Source: Silicimonas sp.
GTDB taxonomy: Bacteria > Pseudomonadota > Alphaproteobacteria > Rhodobacterales > Rhodobacteraceae
Direction of reading: 5' to 3'
Assembly: GCA_022820365.1 (NCBI GenBank)
Contig: JAJEFO010000019.1
Coordinates: 1-64,000 of the forward strand
DNA length: 64,000 nt
A program made the position numbers and the translations under genes. Positions within the stretch are counted from its first letter, which is position 1. Each line of letters starts with the position of its first letter. Positions 29,623 to 38,155 of this stretch are shown here, one piece after another. The notes below the pieces were generated by a model. The model worked only from the letters and a program-made list of their open reading frames with translations. It was not told the origin of the DNA and searched no databases.

Positions 29623-30588
29623 TCACTTGTGCAGCAGTCCTAGCCCGTCAAGGATCGGCGAATACAGGTCGATGCCGGACTGCAGCAGCATCCCGACATC
29701 CTCGGTGCCATGCACGAACTGCCAGTCGATGCCCGGAGGCAGCTTGGAGATGAACTCGTCCGTGCCCAGCACTGCAGTTGCGGCAATCAGCTTGTCGACG
29801 ATCTCCTGGGGCGTCCCGGCCTTTACGGCCCAGCCACCGTGAACCCAAACGCCGGCTTCCTTGCCCGGGGATGCTTCGCCAATTGTGCGGACGCCAGGCA
29901 GATGCTGTTCAAAGTACGGCTGGCGGTTGTTGTCCAGGATGATCAGTGGACGAATCTCGTTCTTGAACGCGTTGATCGTCGCGATCTGTCCGACCCCAAC
30001 GTCAACTTGGCCGCCAATCAGGCCGGTCATGGTTGCCGGAACGGTCTTCAGAGCGATGGTCTTGAATTCCAGACCGAACTCGGACGCCAGCTGAACCGCG
30101 CTCAGGTTTGGCGGCGCGCCGAGGTTGTTGACTCCAATGCTGAGCTTTTCGCTCCTTGCGGCTTCAAGAAAGTCCTCGAACGTCTGGAGCGGACTGTCAG
30201 CCCGCACATAGAGCGCATTGGATGCAGCTTGGCCCGCATAGAACGCAATGAAGTCCTCCATCGGGCTGTAAGGCACTTCTCGCGTCAGCGGAACAACCAT
30301 GAAACTCGGAGGCGACCACTGAAAGATGGTGTAGCCGTCTGCGTCCTCTTCAAGCACGCTCATGGTCGCAGGAATGTGCGCGCCGCCTGGCTTGTTCACG
30401 ACGTTGATCGGCACGCCCAGTTCCGCGCTGACGGCCTCGGCCGTCACGCGCGCGCCGATGTCTGCGTTGCCTCCCGCAGCGAACGACACGACCAGCGTAA
30501 TCGGCTTTTCCGGGTATTCGGCCAGCGCGACGCCGGTGCTGAGGCCCAGCGCAACCGCGGCGGCTGCGGCCATTTTGATAAGGTTCAT
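29623..30588 (-). CDS. tctC: Tripartite tricarboxylate transporter substrate-binding protein TctC
   Basis: A 321-aa periplasmic binding protein with a signal peptide (MNLIKMAAAAAVALGLSTGV, cleavage after ALA) and the Bug/TctC fold landmarks YPEKPITLVVSFAAGG, NVVNKPGGAHIPA and GGQVDVGVGQ. The family binds carboxylates. It is the first gene of the leftward unit tctCBA-sulfatase-SDR remnant-ThDP enzyme. The GntR regulator gene lies 102 bp upstream and reads in the same direction. Confidence 0.94.
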   Translation of the reverse strand: MNLIKMAAAAAVALGLSTGVALAEYPEKPITLVVSFAAGGNADIGARVTAEAVSAELGVPINVVNKPGGAHIPATMSVLEEDADGYTIFQWSPPSFMVVPLTREVPYSPMEDFIAFYAGQAASNALYVRADSPLQTFEDFLEAARSEKLSIGVNNLGAPPNLSAVQLASEFGLEFKTIALKTVPATMTGLIGGQVDVGVGQIATINAFKNEIRPLIILDNNRQPYFEQHLPGVRTIGEASPGKEAGVWVHGGWAVKAGTPQEIVDKLIAATAVLGTDEFISKLPPGIDWQFVHGTEDVGMLLQSGIDLYSPILDGLGLLHK

Positions 30589-30690
30589 GTTGAAGCTCTC
30601 CCTTGCTTTCCTCTTTTGACTCATTGGTCGAGACGTACGTACCTTTGTTGTGCATACGCGAAATGTCAAGCCAGAAGTCCGCCCGTGCGC

Positions 30691-31419
30691 TCATGCGGAT
30701 CCGGCGGGGTTGTCAGTCGTGAACTCGATCTCCAGTTCAAGCAGGTCACAGGGATAGAACAGCTTCGCCGAGTAAATCAGTGCCCCGTGCTCGTCGAAGA
30801 ATTCCCTGAACACCTTGAAGACAGCCGAATTCACCTTGATCCCGAGTGCCTTCGCGAGCCCGAAATCGGCGTAGGCGACCGTGATTCTCTGACGCGCCTT
30901 CGCGATGTCCACGCCAAGGTCGCGCAGGACCGCGACGACGATCTCCTGCATGAATCGATCTGGTGCGCGTTCATAGACTTGGTCATCAAGCTGGATGTCG
31001 ACCTGGCAAAATGGCTTGCCGCCCCGCGCATGAATGCGGCGCATGCAACGAAAATACCTTCCGTCATTGAACTTCTCTATGGTTGCGTCGCCCTTGCGTA
31101 CCGAGACTTCGAGCTGGTCCACCATTGCATGGATCTCTGAAATCTCTGCGCGCACCTGGAGCGAGACTCGATCGGGAATCTGGACCTTGCGCACAAAGGT
31201 ACCTCGCCCGGAGTGCTTTTCGATGAGGCCTTCATCTGCAAGCGTGTTCATCGCCTGCACCACGGTCATGCGCGCGACGCCAAGCTCCTCCGTCAGTTCT
31301 CGAAGCGCAGGAAGACGTGCGCCCGGGGGCAGATCCCCGGACATGATCTGATGTCGCAGGACTCCGGCCACTTCCGCGTGCAACGGGACCGCCTTCCGCT
31401 TCATGGACTGAAGATTCAT
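30691..31419 (-). CDS. GntR/HutC-family transcriptional regulator
   Basis: A 242-aa regulator. The N-terminal winged helix (PLHAEVAGVLRHQIMSGDLP, LRELTEELGVARMTVVQAMN, GLIEKHSGRGTFV) is followed by a UTRA ligand-binding domain that ends LIYSAKLFYPCDLLELEIEF. It lies between tctC and the divergent transketolase-subunit gene, so it probably senses the transported compound or a breakdown product and controls both arms. The start at 31419 gives the standard GntR N-terminus. Confidence 0.92.
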   Translation of the reverse strand: MNLQSMKRKAVPLHAEVAGVLRHQIMSGDLPPGARLPALRELTEELGVARMTVVQAMNTLADEGLIEKHSGRGTFVRKVQIPDRVSLQVRAEISEIHAMVDQLEVSVRKGDATIEKFNDGRYFRCMRRIHARGGKPFCQVDIQLDDQVYERAPDRFMQEIVVAVLRDLGVDIAKARQRITVAYADFGLAKALGIKVNSAVFKVFREFFDEHGALIYSAKLFYPCDLLELEIEFTTDNPAGSA

Positions 31420-31484
31420 CTTGAAACCTCTCCCAACCAGCAGGTACAAAGTTCCAGAACATTTTACATCGTCTTGGACATCCA

Positions 31485-32312
31485 ATGCAAGCAAGACACA
31501 ACCTGGAAGAGCTTGAAAGGATCGCGACGCGGCTCCGCATGCACGTGGTGGACATGGTTGCACCTTCGGGCCAGGGCTATGTTCAGCAGGGTCTTGGGGC
31601 AGCGGACATATTCACGTCGCTCTATTTCGCCGAGGCGACGTTGGATCCGGCCAATCCGACGTGGCCGGACAGGGACCGGATCTTTCTGACCACGGCCCAC
31701 AACACCGCGATTTTCTACGCCGCGTTGGCGGAGCGCGGTTTCTTCGACACGAAACGGCTCGCCACCTATGTCACCGATGGCTCGCCGCTGGAAATAAACT
31801 CGTCCGAGCGCATGGGGCCGTTTGTCGAGGCGACCTGCGGCTCGCTTGGCCAGGGCCTGTCGGTCGCAGTCGGCTGCGCGCTCGCGGCAAGGCGGCAGGG
31901 ACGCGCCAGCCGCGTCTATGTCATCGTCGGCGACGGCGAATTGCAGGAAGGCCAGATCTGGGAGGCCGCGATGCTTGCAGGCGCCAAAGGTCTCGAGAAC
32001 CTCTGCCTGATCGTGGACTACAACTTCGTGCAGTCCGAAGGGCCGATGGACCTGGTCATGTCTCTGGAGCCCTTGATGGACAAGATGGAGAGCTTTGGCT
32101 TCGCGTGCCAGGAAGTCGACGGCAACGACATCGGCGCGTTGCTGGGCGCTTATGAAAGAGCCCGCGAGACCAAGGGCAAGCCGAGTTTCATCAAGGCCAA
32201 CACGTTGATGGGCAAGGGTGTCTCGTCGCTCGAAGGGTTGATGTTCCACCAGTTGCGCTTCCCGCCCGAGGTCGCTGCATCGGCCCGCACCGAACTGGAA
32301 TCCCAGCTGTGA
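31485..32312 (+). CDS. Transketolase, N-terminal (PP) subunit
   Basis: A 275-aa protein corresponding to the first half of a transketolase. It has the ThDP motif IVGDGELQEGQIWEAAMLAG ending in DYN, and CGSLGQGLSVAVGCALAARR upstream of it. The partner C-terminal half lies 3.2 kb downstream with four other genes between. Split transketolases transfer two-carbon ketol units and occur in several sugar and sulfosugar pathways. It is divergent from the GntR gene (65 bp). Confidence 0.92.
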   Translation: MQARHNLEELERIATRLRMHVVDMVAPSGQGYVQQGLGAADIFTSLYFAEATLDPANPTWPDRDRIFLTTAHNTAIFYAALAERGFFDTKRLATYVTDGSPLEINSSERMGPFVEATCGSLGQGLSVAVGCALAARRQGRASRVYVIVGDGELQEGQIWEAAMLAGAKGLENLCLIVDYNFVQSEGPMDLVMSLEPLMDKMESFGFACQEVDGNDIGALLGAYERARETKGKPSFIKANTLMGKGVSSLEGLMFHQLRFPPEVAASARTELESQL

Positions 32313-32412
32313 AGCTTACACGAAAGGAAGACCGGTCTTCGGCTGATCGACAGCCCAGCAACCGTCATAGCGGTGCATCGCAAAAGTCGGTGCAGTACCC
32401 GAGAGGCGATAC

Positions 32413-33123
32413 ATGACAGCACAAGTCGCGGTGATCACGGGGGCGGCCGGCGGGATAGGCGCCGTGCTGGCCCGCCGTCTTGCCGTCGAAGGATGGCGGC
32501 TGCACCTGGTCGATGCCGCTCGGCTGGAGCCGCTGCGACAGGCGCTGCCCGAAGGCAACACGATTGCCGAAAGCAGACTTGAAGATCCTGCGGCCTGCGC
32601 GACGGCGCTGGCGGAGGCGCCCGAACCGGTCGCCGCGCTGGTGCACCTGGCGGGCATCTTCGTGCCCCATGATCTCGGCCCCGACGGCCGCGAAATCTAC
32701 GACCAAACGATGCAGCACAATGCAACGAACGCCTTTGACCTTGCCGGTGCGGTCCTGCCGCGCATGACAGATGGCGGCCGCATCGTGCTTGCCTCGTCGC
32801 TCGGATTCAACAGGGGCGTGCCCGATCATGCCGCCTATTCCATGGCGAAGGGTGCGATCGTCGGGCTCACCCGCGCGTTGTCGCGGCGGGTCGGCGACCG
32901 GGGGATCCGCGTGAACGCCGTGGCGCCCGGCATCATCGAAACGCAGATGGCGGATGACCTGATCGAACGACGCGGGCGCGATGCCCTTCTGTCGTCCATC
33001 CCGCTCGGCCGGCTGGGCCAGCCCGAAGACGTCGCGGCGGTAATCGCGTTTCTCCTGTCCGACGATGCGTCCTACGTCACGGGTCAGGTGATCAATGTCG
33101 ATGGAGGAATCGCAAATGACTGA
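32413..33123 (+). CDS. Short-chain dehydrogenase/reductase
   Basis: A 236-aa SDR with cofactor motif ITGAAGGIGAVLARRL near residue 9, the LVHLAG position of NNAG, catalytic Ser-Tyr-Lys in VLASSLGFNRG and DHAAYSMAKGAIV, and the closing VTGQVINVDGG. It should oxidise or reduce a sugar or hydroxy-acid. It lies 100 bp after the transketolase N-half and 120 bp before the E1 alpha gene in the same direction. Confidence 0.93.
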   Translation: MTAQVAVITGAAGGIGAVLARRLAVEGWRLHLVDAARLEPLRQALPEGNTIAESRLEDPAACATALAEAPEPVAALVHLAGIFVPHDLGPDGREIYDQTMQHNATNAFDLAGAVLPRMTDGGRIVLASSLGFNRGVPDHAAYSMAKGAIVGLTRALSRRVGDRGIRVNAVAPGIIETQMADDLIERRGRDALLSSIPLGRLGQPEDVAAVIAFLLSDDASYVTGQVINVDGGIAND

Positions 33124-33243
33124 ATCCCGAAATCCGGGGAGCTCAGTGCGTGGACGCCATGGCTTCGAACGCGCATTGCGGGTGAAGCCGCCGTCAATCT
33201 GCGCCACCACTTCCCGACAAATCAACAGAGAGGATTTCTCGAA

Positions 33244-34236
33244 ATGAGCGTTGCCTCATCAGATGTCAATTTTTCAGACGAGCAGATGCTCGGGTTCTAC
33301 CGGGACATGCTTCGAATTCGCCGAATTGAAGAGCGGATCGGCGATGACGCCAAGGCGGGAAACATACCTGGTGCCGTCCATCTTTACATCGGGCAGGAGG
33401 CGGTCGGCGTCGGCTTCTGTTCGCAACTCACGGATGACGACTGGATTGCCTCGACCCACCGTGGACACGGCCACTTCCTTGCCAAGGGGGGCGACAGCAA
33501 ATTGCTGATGGCCGAGATCTACGGCCGCGAGACCGGAATGTGCAAGGGACACGGCGGGTCCATGCATGTGGCGGATTTCTCCAAGGGAATCATCGGCGCG
33601 AACGGCATTGTCGGCGCCGGGATCTCGATCATCACGGGAGCGGCCTGGGCCGCGCAGATGGACGGCAAGGGAGCCGTCGGCATTGCCTTCTTCGGTGATG
33701 GCGCCGCGAACCAGGGAGTCATGTGCGAGGCCCTGAACGTGGCCGTGCTCTGGAAGCTGCCGGTGATCTTTGTGTGCGAAAACAACGGATTCTCCGAGTT
33801 CTCGCCGTCCTCGACCGTGACTGCAGGCAATATCGTCGACCGGGCCAAGCCCTACGGTGCCGCCCACGAGGCGGTGGATGGCAACGACTTGATCGCCGTC
33901 CACCAGTGCGCTGCGCGGGCCATCAAGCATGCACGGGCCGGTAACGGACCATCCTTGATAGAAGCGCGCACCTACCGGCTACGCGGCCACGTTGAGGCCG
34001 AGGTGTCGTTCCTTGGGTCGAAATACCGGTCGGATGAAGAGGTTGCCGAATGGATCGCCCGTGACCCGATCCCTGCATTCGCCAAGCGTGTCATCGATGC
34101 TGGGCAGGCAAGTCAGGCCGATCTCGACCGGATCGAGGCGGAGATCGCCGCCGAAGTGACCGAGGCCGTGCTATTCGCGGAAGGATCACCCTATCCCGAC
34201 CCTGCCACGCAGGGCACCAACTACATGTTTGCCTGA
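33244..34236 (+). CDS. 2-oxoacid dehydrogenase E1 component, alpha subunit
   Basis: A 330-aa ThDP enzyme subunit like PdhA/AcoA: RRIEERIGDDAKAGNIPGAV near the start, HRGHGHFLAKG, the glycine-rich GMCKGHGGSMHVADFSKGI, and the ThDP motif FFGDGAANQGVMCEALNVAV ending ENN near 181. It decarboxylates a 2-oxo acid or diketone and passes the acyl group to lipoamide. AGAGAGGA precedes the ATG. The E1 beta gene follows after 15 bp. Confidence 0.93.
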   Translation: MSVASSDVNFSDEQMLGFYRDMLRIRRIEERIGDDAKAGNIPGAVHLYIGQEAVGVGFCSQLTDDDWIASTHRGHGHFLAKGGDSKLLMAEIYGRETGMCKGHGGSMHVADFSKGIIGANGIVGAGISIITGAAWAAQMDGKGAVGIAFFGDGAANQGVMCEALNVAVLWKLPVIFVCENNGFSEFSPSSTVTAGNIVDRAKPYGAAHEAVDGNDLIAVHQCAARAIKHARAGNGPSLIEARTYRLRGHVEAEVSFLGSKYRSDEEVAEWIARDPIPAFAKRVIDAGQASQADLDRIEAEIAAEVTEAVLFAEGSPYPDPATQGTNYMFA

Positions 34237-34251
34237 AGGAGAACCCGGGAC

Positions 34252-35241
34252 ATGGCAAAGAAAAGAATGATCCAGGCCATAAACGAAGCGCTTGATGGTG
34301 AAATGGCCAGGGACCCGAAGGTCGTGGTGTTCGGCGAGGACGTCGAAATCAGCCTGTTCGGCGACACGCGCGGGTTGAAGGACAAGCACGGAGCGCACCG
34401 CGTCCGCAACATGCCGATCTCCGAAACGGTAATGAGCGGGATGGCCGTGGGTGCCGCTGCGGCAGGGTACAAGGTGGTTTGCCACATGATGTTCGGCAAC
34501 TTCATGTACACCGGCTTTGACAGCATTGCCAACCAGGCCAGCAAGCTGCGCTACATGACGGCCGGGCAGATAGCCCTGCCCATTGTCTACATGGGGGTCT
34601 TCGGTGGCGGTCGATCGGCCGCGGCACAGCATTCCGACGCGATGCACCCGATGATCATGAATCTGGGTGGGATCAAGGTTGCCCTTCCCGCGACGCCCGC
34701 CGATGCAATGGGCCTTCTGCGTTCGGCAATCCATGATCCGAATCCCGTGATGTTTCTGCAGGCGGCCGGACGTGGCGGTGAACAGGGCGAAGTGCCCGAA
34801 GGCGATCATGTCATCGAGCTCGGCAAGGCCTCGACCGTTCAGGAAGGGGACGACGTGACGGTCGTGGCCATTGGCGCCATGGTGCGGCCGGCAATGCGTG
34901 CGGCGCAAGAACTGGCAAGGGCAGGGATCGGCGTCGACCTGATCGATCCTCGCACGGTCGTGCCGCTGGACAGCGAGATGATCCTTGATTCCGTCCGCAA
35001 GACCGGTCGACTGGTCGTCGTGGACGAGGCGCGCGACATGTGCTCCGCGGCGTCCCACATCGCGGCGATTTGTGCCGACCAGTGCTTCGACGCCCTCAAG
35101 GCGCCGATCCGGCGCGTCACGGTCCCGGATGTGGCGCTGCCCTATTCGCCGCCGCTGGAGAAGGCGCTTCTGCCGAACGTAGCCAGCATTTCGAAAGCCG
35201 TGCGCCGACTTCTCGGCAAAGCCGCCGAAGAAGGGGCCTGA
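34252..35241 (+). CDS. 2-oxoacid dehydrogenase E1 component, beta subunit
   Basis: A 329-aa partner of the preceding alpha subunit, like PdhB/AcoB. Landmarks are VVVFGEDVEISLFGDTRGL, PISETVMSGMAVGAAAAGYK with the ThDP-activating Glu, the C-terminal region LIDPRTVVPLDSEMILDSVR and DVALPYSPPLEKALLPN. Alpha and beta form the alpha2beta2 E1. The lipoyl-domain gene begins three bases after its stop. Confidence 0.93.
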   Translation: MAKKRMIQAINEALDGEMARDPKVVVFGEDVEISLFGDTRGLKDKHGAHRVRNMPISETVMSGMAVGAAAAGYKVVCHMMFGNFMYTGFDSIANQASKLRYMTAGQIALPIVYMGVFGGGRSAAAQHSDAMHPMIMNLGGIKVALPATPADAMGLLRSAIHDPNPVMFLQAAGRGGEQGEVPEGDHVIELGKASTVQEGDDVTVVAIGAMVRPAMRAAQELARAGIGVDLIDPRTVVPLDSEMILDSVRKTGRLVVVDEARDMCSAASHIAAICADQCFDALKAPIRRVTVPDVALPYSPPLEKALLPNVASISKAVRRLLGKAAEEGA

Positions 35242-35244
35242 ACA

Positions 35245-35487
35245 ATGAAAGTCGCGCTGAAAATGCCGCGGATCGGCATGAACATGGAAGAAGGCACCCT
35301 TGTCGCGTGGAAGGTCCAGCCCGGCGAGAGCTTCAAGGAAGGCGATGTTCTCTACGAGGTCGAAACCGAGAAGGTCACGAACGAGTACGAGGCGCCTTGC
35401 AACGGCACGATGCTGGAACACCTCGCCGACGAAGGGGACGATGTCCCGGTAGGTGACAATGTCTGCAGAATCGAAAAGGGCGATTGA
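35245..35487 (+). CDS. Free-standing lipoyl (biotinyl-like) carrier domain
   Basis: An 80-aa protein consisting only of a lipoyl domain. Lys43 in YEVETEKVTNEYEAP is the expected lipoylation site, with the PRIGMNMEEGTLVAWKVQPG front sheet and a closing GDNVCRIEKGD. It has no peripheral-subunit-binding domain and no E2 acyltransferase domain. It starts three bases after E1 beta and ends six bases before the transketolase C-half, so it is tightly coupled to both. Confidence 0.92.
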   Translation: MKVALKMPRIGMNMEEGTLVAWKVQPGESFKEGDVLYEVETEKVTNEYEAPCNGTMLEHLADEGDDVPVGDNVCRIEKGD

Positions 35488-35493
35488 ACCGCC

Positions 35494-36477
35494 ATGGCCG
35501 ACACCCTGACCAAGCTCGAAGCCGCGGATTTCATCAACCGGTCTTTCAAGCCACTGCCTCGAACCTACGGTGACGCGCTGATCGAGGCCGCCAAGGCCGA
35601 TGAGCGAATCGTCGCCCTGTGCGCCGACCTCGTTCCGCCAACCGAGACCGACCGGTTCCGCGACGAATTGCCCGAGCGGTTCCACAATGTAGGTATCGCG
35701 GAGGCAAACATGATCGGCATGGCCGGCGGCATGGCGCGCTCGGGCGAGATCCCCTTCTGCCATTCGTTCTGCGCCTTCATCACCAAGCGCGTGCTCGACC
35801 AGATCACGATGCAGGCGGCCTATCCGAACCTGCCCGTGAAGATCGTCGGGTTCCTGCCTGGGGTGGCGACGCTCCTGGGCGTCTCGCACCAGGCCATCGA
35901 GGACGTGGCGATCCTTCGCGCGGTGCCCAACATGGCGATTTTCGAACCCTCCGGGCCAGAATATCACGCGGCCATGGTCCAAATGGCGCTGGATTGGGAC
36001 GGGCCGGCCTACCTGCGGATGAAACGGCCAGAGACGACCCCGCGGCCTTTCGAGCCGCAGTCTCTGGAGATCGGCAAGGGCGTCATTCGTCGCGAGGGCG
36101 GCGACCTCACGATCATTTCCGCAGGGCTATGCGTGACCGAAGCGCTCGGTGCGGCGGACATTCTTTCGAGTGAAGGAATCGAGGCGGGCGTCGTCGACAT
36201 GGCCTCGCTCAAGCCGATTGACGAAGCGCTGATCGCAGAACGCGCAGAAACCACGGGCGCCGTCGTCACGGCAGAAAATCACAACATCATTGGCGGTCTT
36301 GGCTCTGCCGTGGCCGAAGTGCTGGCCGAAGCCGGGATCGGCTTGCCCTTCCGGCGCGTGGGCGTCCGCGATCACTTCTGTGAAGGCGGCACGTCGCCGT
36401 ACCTGATGAACAAGTTCGGGCTCGACGCGCCGGCCATCGCGGAAGCGGCCCGCGACGTCGTGAAACGGAAGGGATGA
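35494..36477 (+). CDS. Transketolase, C-terminal (Pyr) subunit
   Basis: A 327-aa protein matching the second half of transketolase: the Pyr domain with YGDALIEAAKADERIVALCA, FHNVGIAEANMIGMAGGMAR with the catalytic Glu, VGFLPGVATLLGVSHQAIED, and a C-terminal domain with LTIISAGLCVTEALGAADIL. It should pair with the N-half encoded at 31485-32312. The interposed E1 genes and lipoyl carrier make an unusual operon. Confidence 0.92.
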   Translation: MADTLTKLEAADFINRSFKPLPRTYGDALIEAAKADERIVALCADLVPPTETDRFRDELPERFHNVGIAEANMIGMAGGMARSGEIPFCHSFCAFITKRVLDQITMQAAYPNLPVKIVGFLPGVATLLGVSHQAIEDVAILRAVPNMAIFEPSGPEYHAAMVQMALDWDGPAYLRMKRPETTPRPFEPQSLEIGKGVIRREGGDLTIISAGLCVTEALGAADILSSEGIEAGVVDMASLKPIDEALIAERAETTGAVVTAENHNIIGGLGSAVAEVLAEAGIGLPFRRVGVRDHFCEGGTSPYLMNKFGLDAPAIAEAARDVVKRKG

Positions 36478-36537
36478 GCGTGGCCAACAGGTACGATTGC
36501 GGATCCGGCGAAGACGCCTGCATGGCTTGCTAGGCAT

Positions 36538-37710
36538 TTGACGTTTCGGCACGACATAACCCTGGCGAACATCGACGTCTTCCCGATAAGGGCAAAGGGC
36601 GGAGTGTCGCCAAAGATGGCGTTAGGCACGATGCCTACGCGACCCGCTTTGCTGGTTCGAATCAGGGACGTCGACGGCTGCCTTGGCTGGGGCGAGGTCT
36701 GGGCCAACTTTCCGCCACGCGCCAATCTGCACAAGGCGCACATCATCGAGGACGTCGTGGCGCCGCAGCTGCGTGGCGCACGGTTTGTCGAACCTCGGGA
36801 GATTGGCGATTTCCTTTGCAATCAGCTGTCGGTCTACTTCCTTCATGTCGGACAGCTCGAGGTTTTCTCGCACATACTTGCCGGCATCGATACCGCCCTT
36901 TGGGATCTCGCGTTGCGAAAGGCGGGTCGGTCCTTCGCCGAGTTCATGGAGCTTTCCGAGACGTCCGCTCAATCCTACGCGACCTCGATCAACGCGGACG
37001 ATCTGGAGCGACTGATCCCGCATCACGCGTCACTCGGGCAAACCCATTTCAAGCTGAAGATTGGATTTGCGGAACACGGCAATCGAGAAATTGTGGAACG
37101 GGCCGCAAGGCTGTGCCCGGTCGGGTCGCGTATCTTGGTTGACAGCAACCAGTCGTGGACACTTGCGACCGCCAGGGACGAGCTTCGAAATCTGGAGGAC
37201 CTCTCGCCCTTTTTCGCGGAAGAGCCGCTGCCCGCGAACGCGTCACTTGCCGATTGGGAAGAGCTAGCCTCGTCCACGGACATCCCGCTTGCGGGTGGCG
37301 AGAACATCTACGGAATCGAGAACTTCTGCGCGATGGCGAATGTCGGGCTGAGGATCTTGCAGCCTGACGTCGCGAAATGGGGCGGCGTGACGGGCGCTTT
37401 GGACCTGGCGCGTGCGATGCCTCAGGGTGCATGCCTCTGGCCGCATTTCATGGGCACCGCCGTCGGCCAAGTCGCGGCTCTGTCGATCACTGCTGTCCTT
37501 GCAGGGACCTCGTCCTGTGAAGTGGATGTCAACGAGAACGCCCTGCGAACCGACCTCTGCGGCGACATCATCACCGTCAGGAATGGCCGTGTAGATCTGC
37601 CGTCCGATCCTGGCTTGGTCGTGCCGCCGGTCCCTGATCTGCTTGCGGCATTCGCGGACGGTCGGGACTCGGGTCCAATGGCAGAAGCCCTACAAAGCGG
37701 CATTTCGTGA
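36538..37710 (+). CDS. Mandelate racemase / muconate-lactonizing family (enolase superfamily) enzyme
   Basis: A 390-aa enzyme. Catalytic features are the KxK pair in HFKLKIGF near 164-168, metal ligands Asp in ILVDSNQSW near 200, Glu in FAEEPLPANAS near 224 and Glu in LAGGENIYG near 251, and a His in WPHFMGTAVG near 302 with Asp in LQPDVAKWGG. This is the mandelate-racemase-type arrangement, common in acid-sugar dehydratases. The start is a TTG at 36538: no ATG or GTG lies between the in-frame stop of the transketolase gene and it. It is probably the last gene of the rightward unit. Confidence 0.88.
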   Translation: MTFRHDITLANIDVFPIRAKGGVSPKMALGTMPTRPALLVRIRDVDGCLGWGEVWANFPPRANLHKAHIIEDVVAPQLRGARFVEPREIGDFLCNQLSVYFLHVGQLEVFSHILAGIDTALWDLALRKAGRSFAEFMELSETSAQSYATSINADDLERLIPHHASLGQTHFKLKIGFAEHGNREIVERAARLCPVGSRILVDSNQSWTLATARDELRNLEDLSPFFAEEPLPANASLADWEELASSTDIPLAGGENIYGIENFCAMANVGLRILQPDVAKWGGVTGALDLARAMPQGACLWPHFMGTAVGQVAALSITAVLAGTSSCEVDVNENALRTDLCGDIITVRNGRVDLPSDPGLVVPPVPDLLAAFADGRDSGPMAEALQSGIS

Positions 37711-38155
37711 GCCGATCTGGACGCGCGTCCGTGCGGTCAGGCAATCTCAAGACAACGCAGTGTTTCCTAACATGTAATTGCAACCGGGAATGAACGCAGT
37801 TGTTCAGGCGCCGGAAGCCTTCCTCGCCTGCCGGTCAAAAGAGCAGGGCAGCCTGAGGTTCATGACGCGGTTCCCTAGTGCCGGCATGGCGATGGCTTCC
37901 CCGGACCAGCAGGTGCAGTCGCGCTTGAGTCAGAGCTTGGCCGGAAGCCGCATTCCACAACCTCGGAACCGACCGGGATGCCCCGGTCTGGGTACAGATC
38001 GCGTCGCATCCGTTCGGCGCTGTTCCCGAAGCAGAGGCTGCACGCCGCTGACTCCTCTTTCCTGCTGCTGAATGACCCCAACCCCCGGGCTGCCGCCGTT
38101 CTTGAATTGCTTGCATTGCATCTTTAGGTGCCAAGCCAGAAAGGACCACCATCTC
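37711..38155. other. 445-bp gap without a recognisable gene
   Basis: Open frames here (for example 37778-38071 plus and 37835-38443 minus) have no motif or ribosome binding site and run into the peptidase gene. GGACGCGCGTCC at 37719-37730 is a short loop-free palindrome of unclear meaning. The peptidase promoter is probably near the right end. Confidence 0.5.

Noticed and set aside
29710..31140. 476-aa plus-strand frame opposite tctC and the GntR gene
   Set aside because: It spans two real minus-strand genes and their intergenic region without any motif.
30630..31455. GGTAC-containing words upstream of tctC and of the GntR/transketolase pair as a GntR operator
   Set aside because: The shared core is only about five to nine bases, and a similar word occurs inside the GntR coding region, so the evidence is too thin.
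32327..32340. GAAGACCGGTCTTC palindrome between the transketolase N-half and the SDR
   Set aside because: A 14-bp loop-free palindrome, but with no second copy and no link to a start or promoter. Could be chance or a weak operator.
34186..35982. 598-aa minus-strand open frame across the E1 beta and lipoyl genes
   Set aside because: The plus strand carries three clear protein families here; the minus frame is His/Arg-rich and has no motif. It is a GC-rich shadow.
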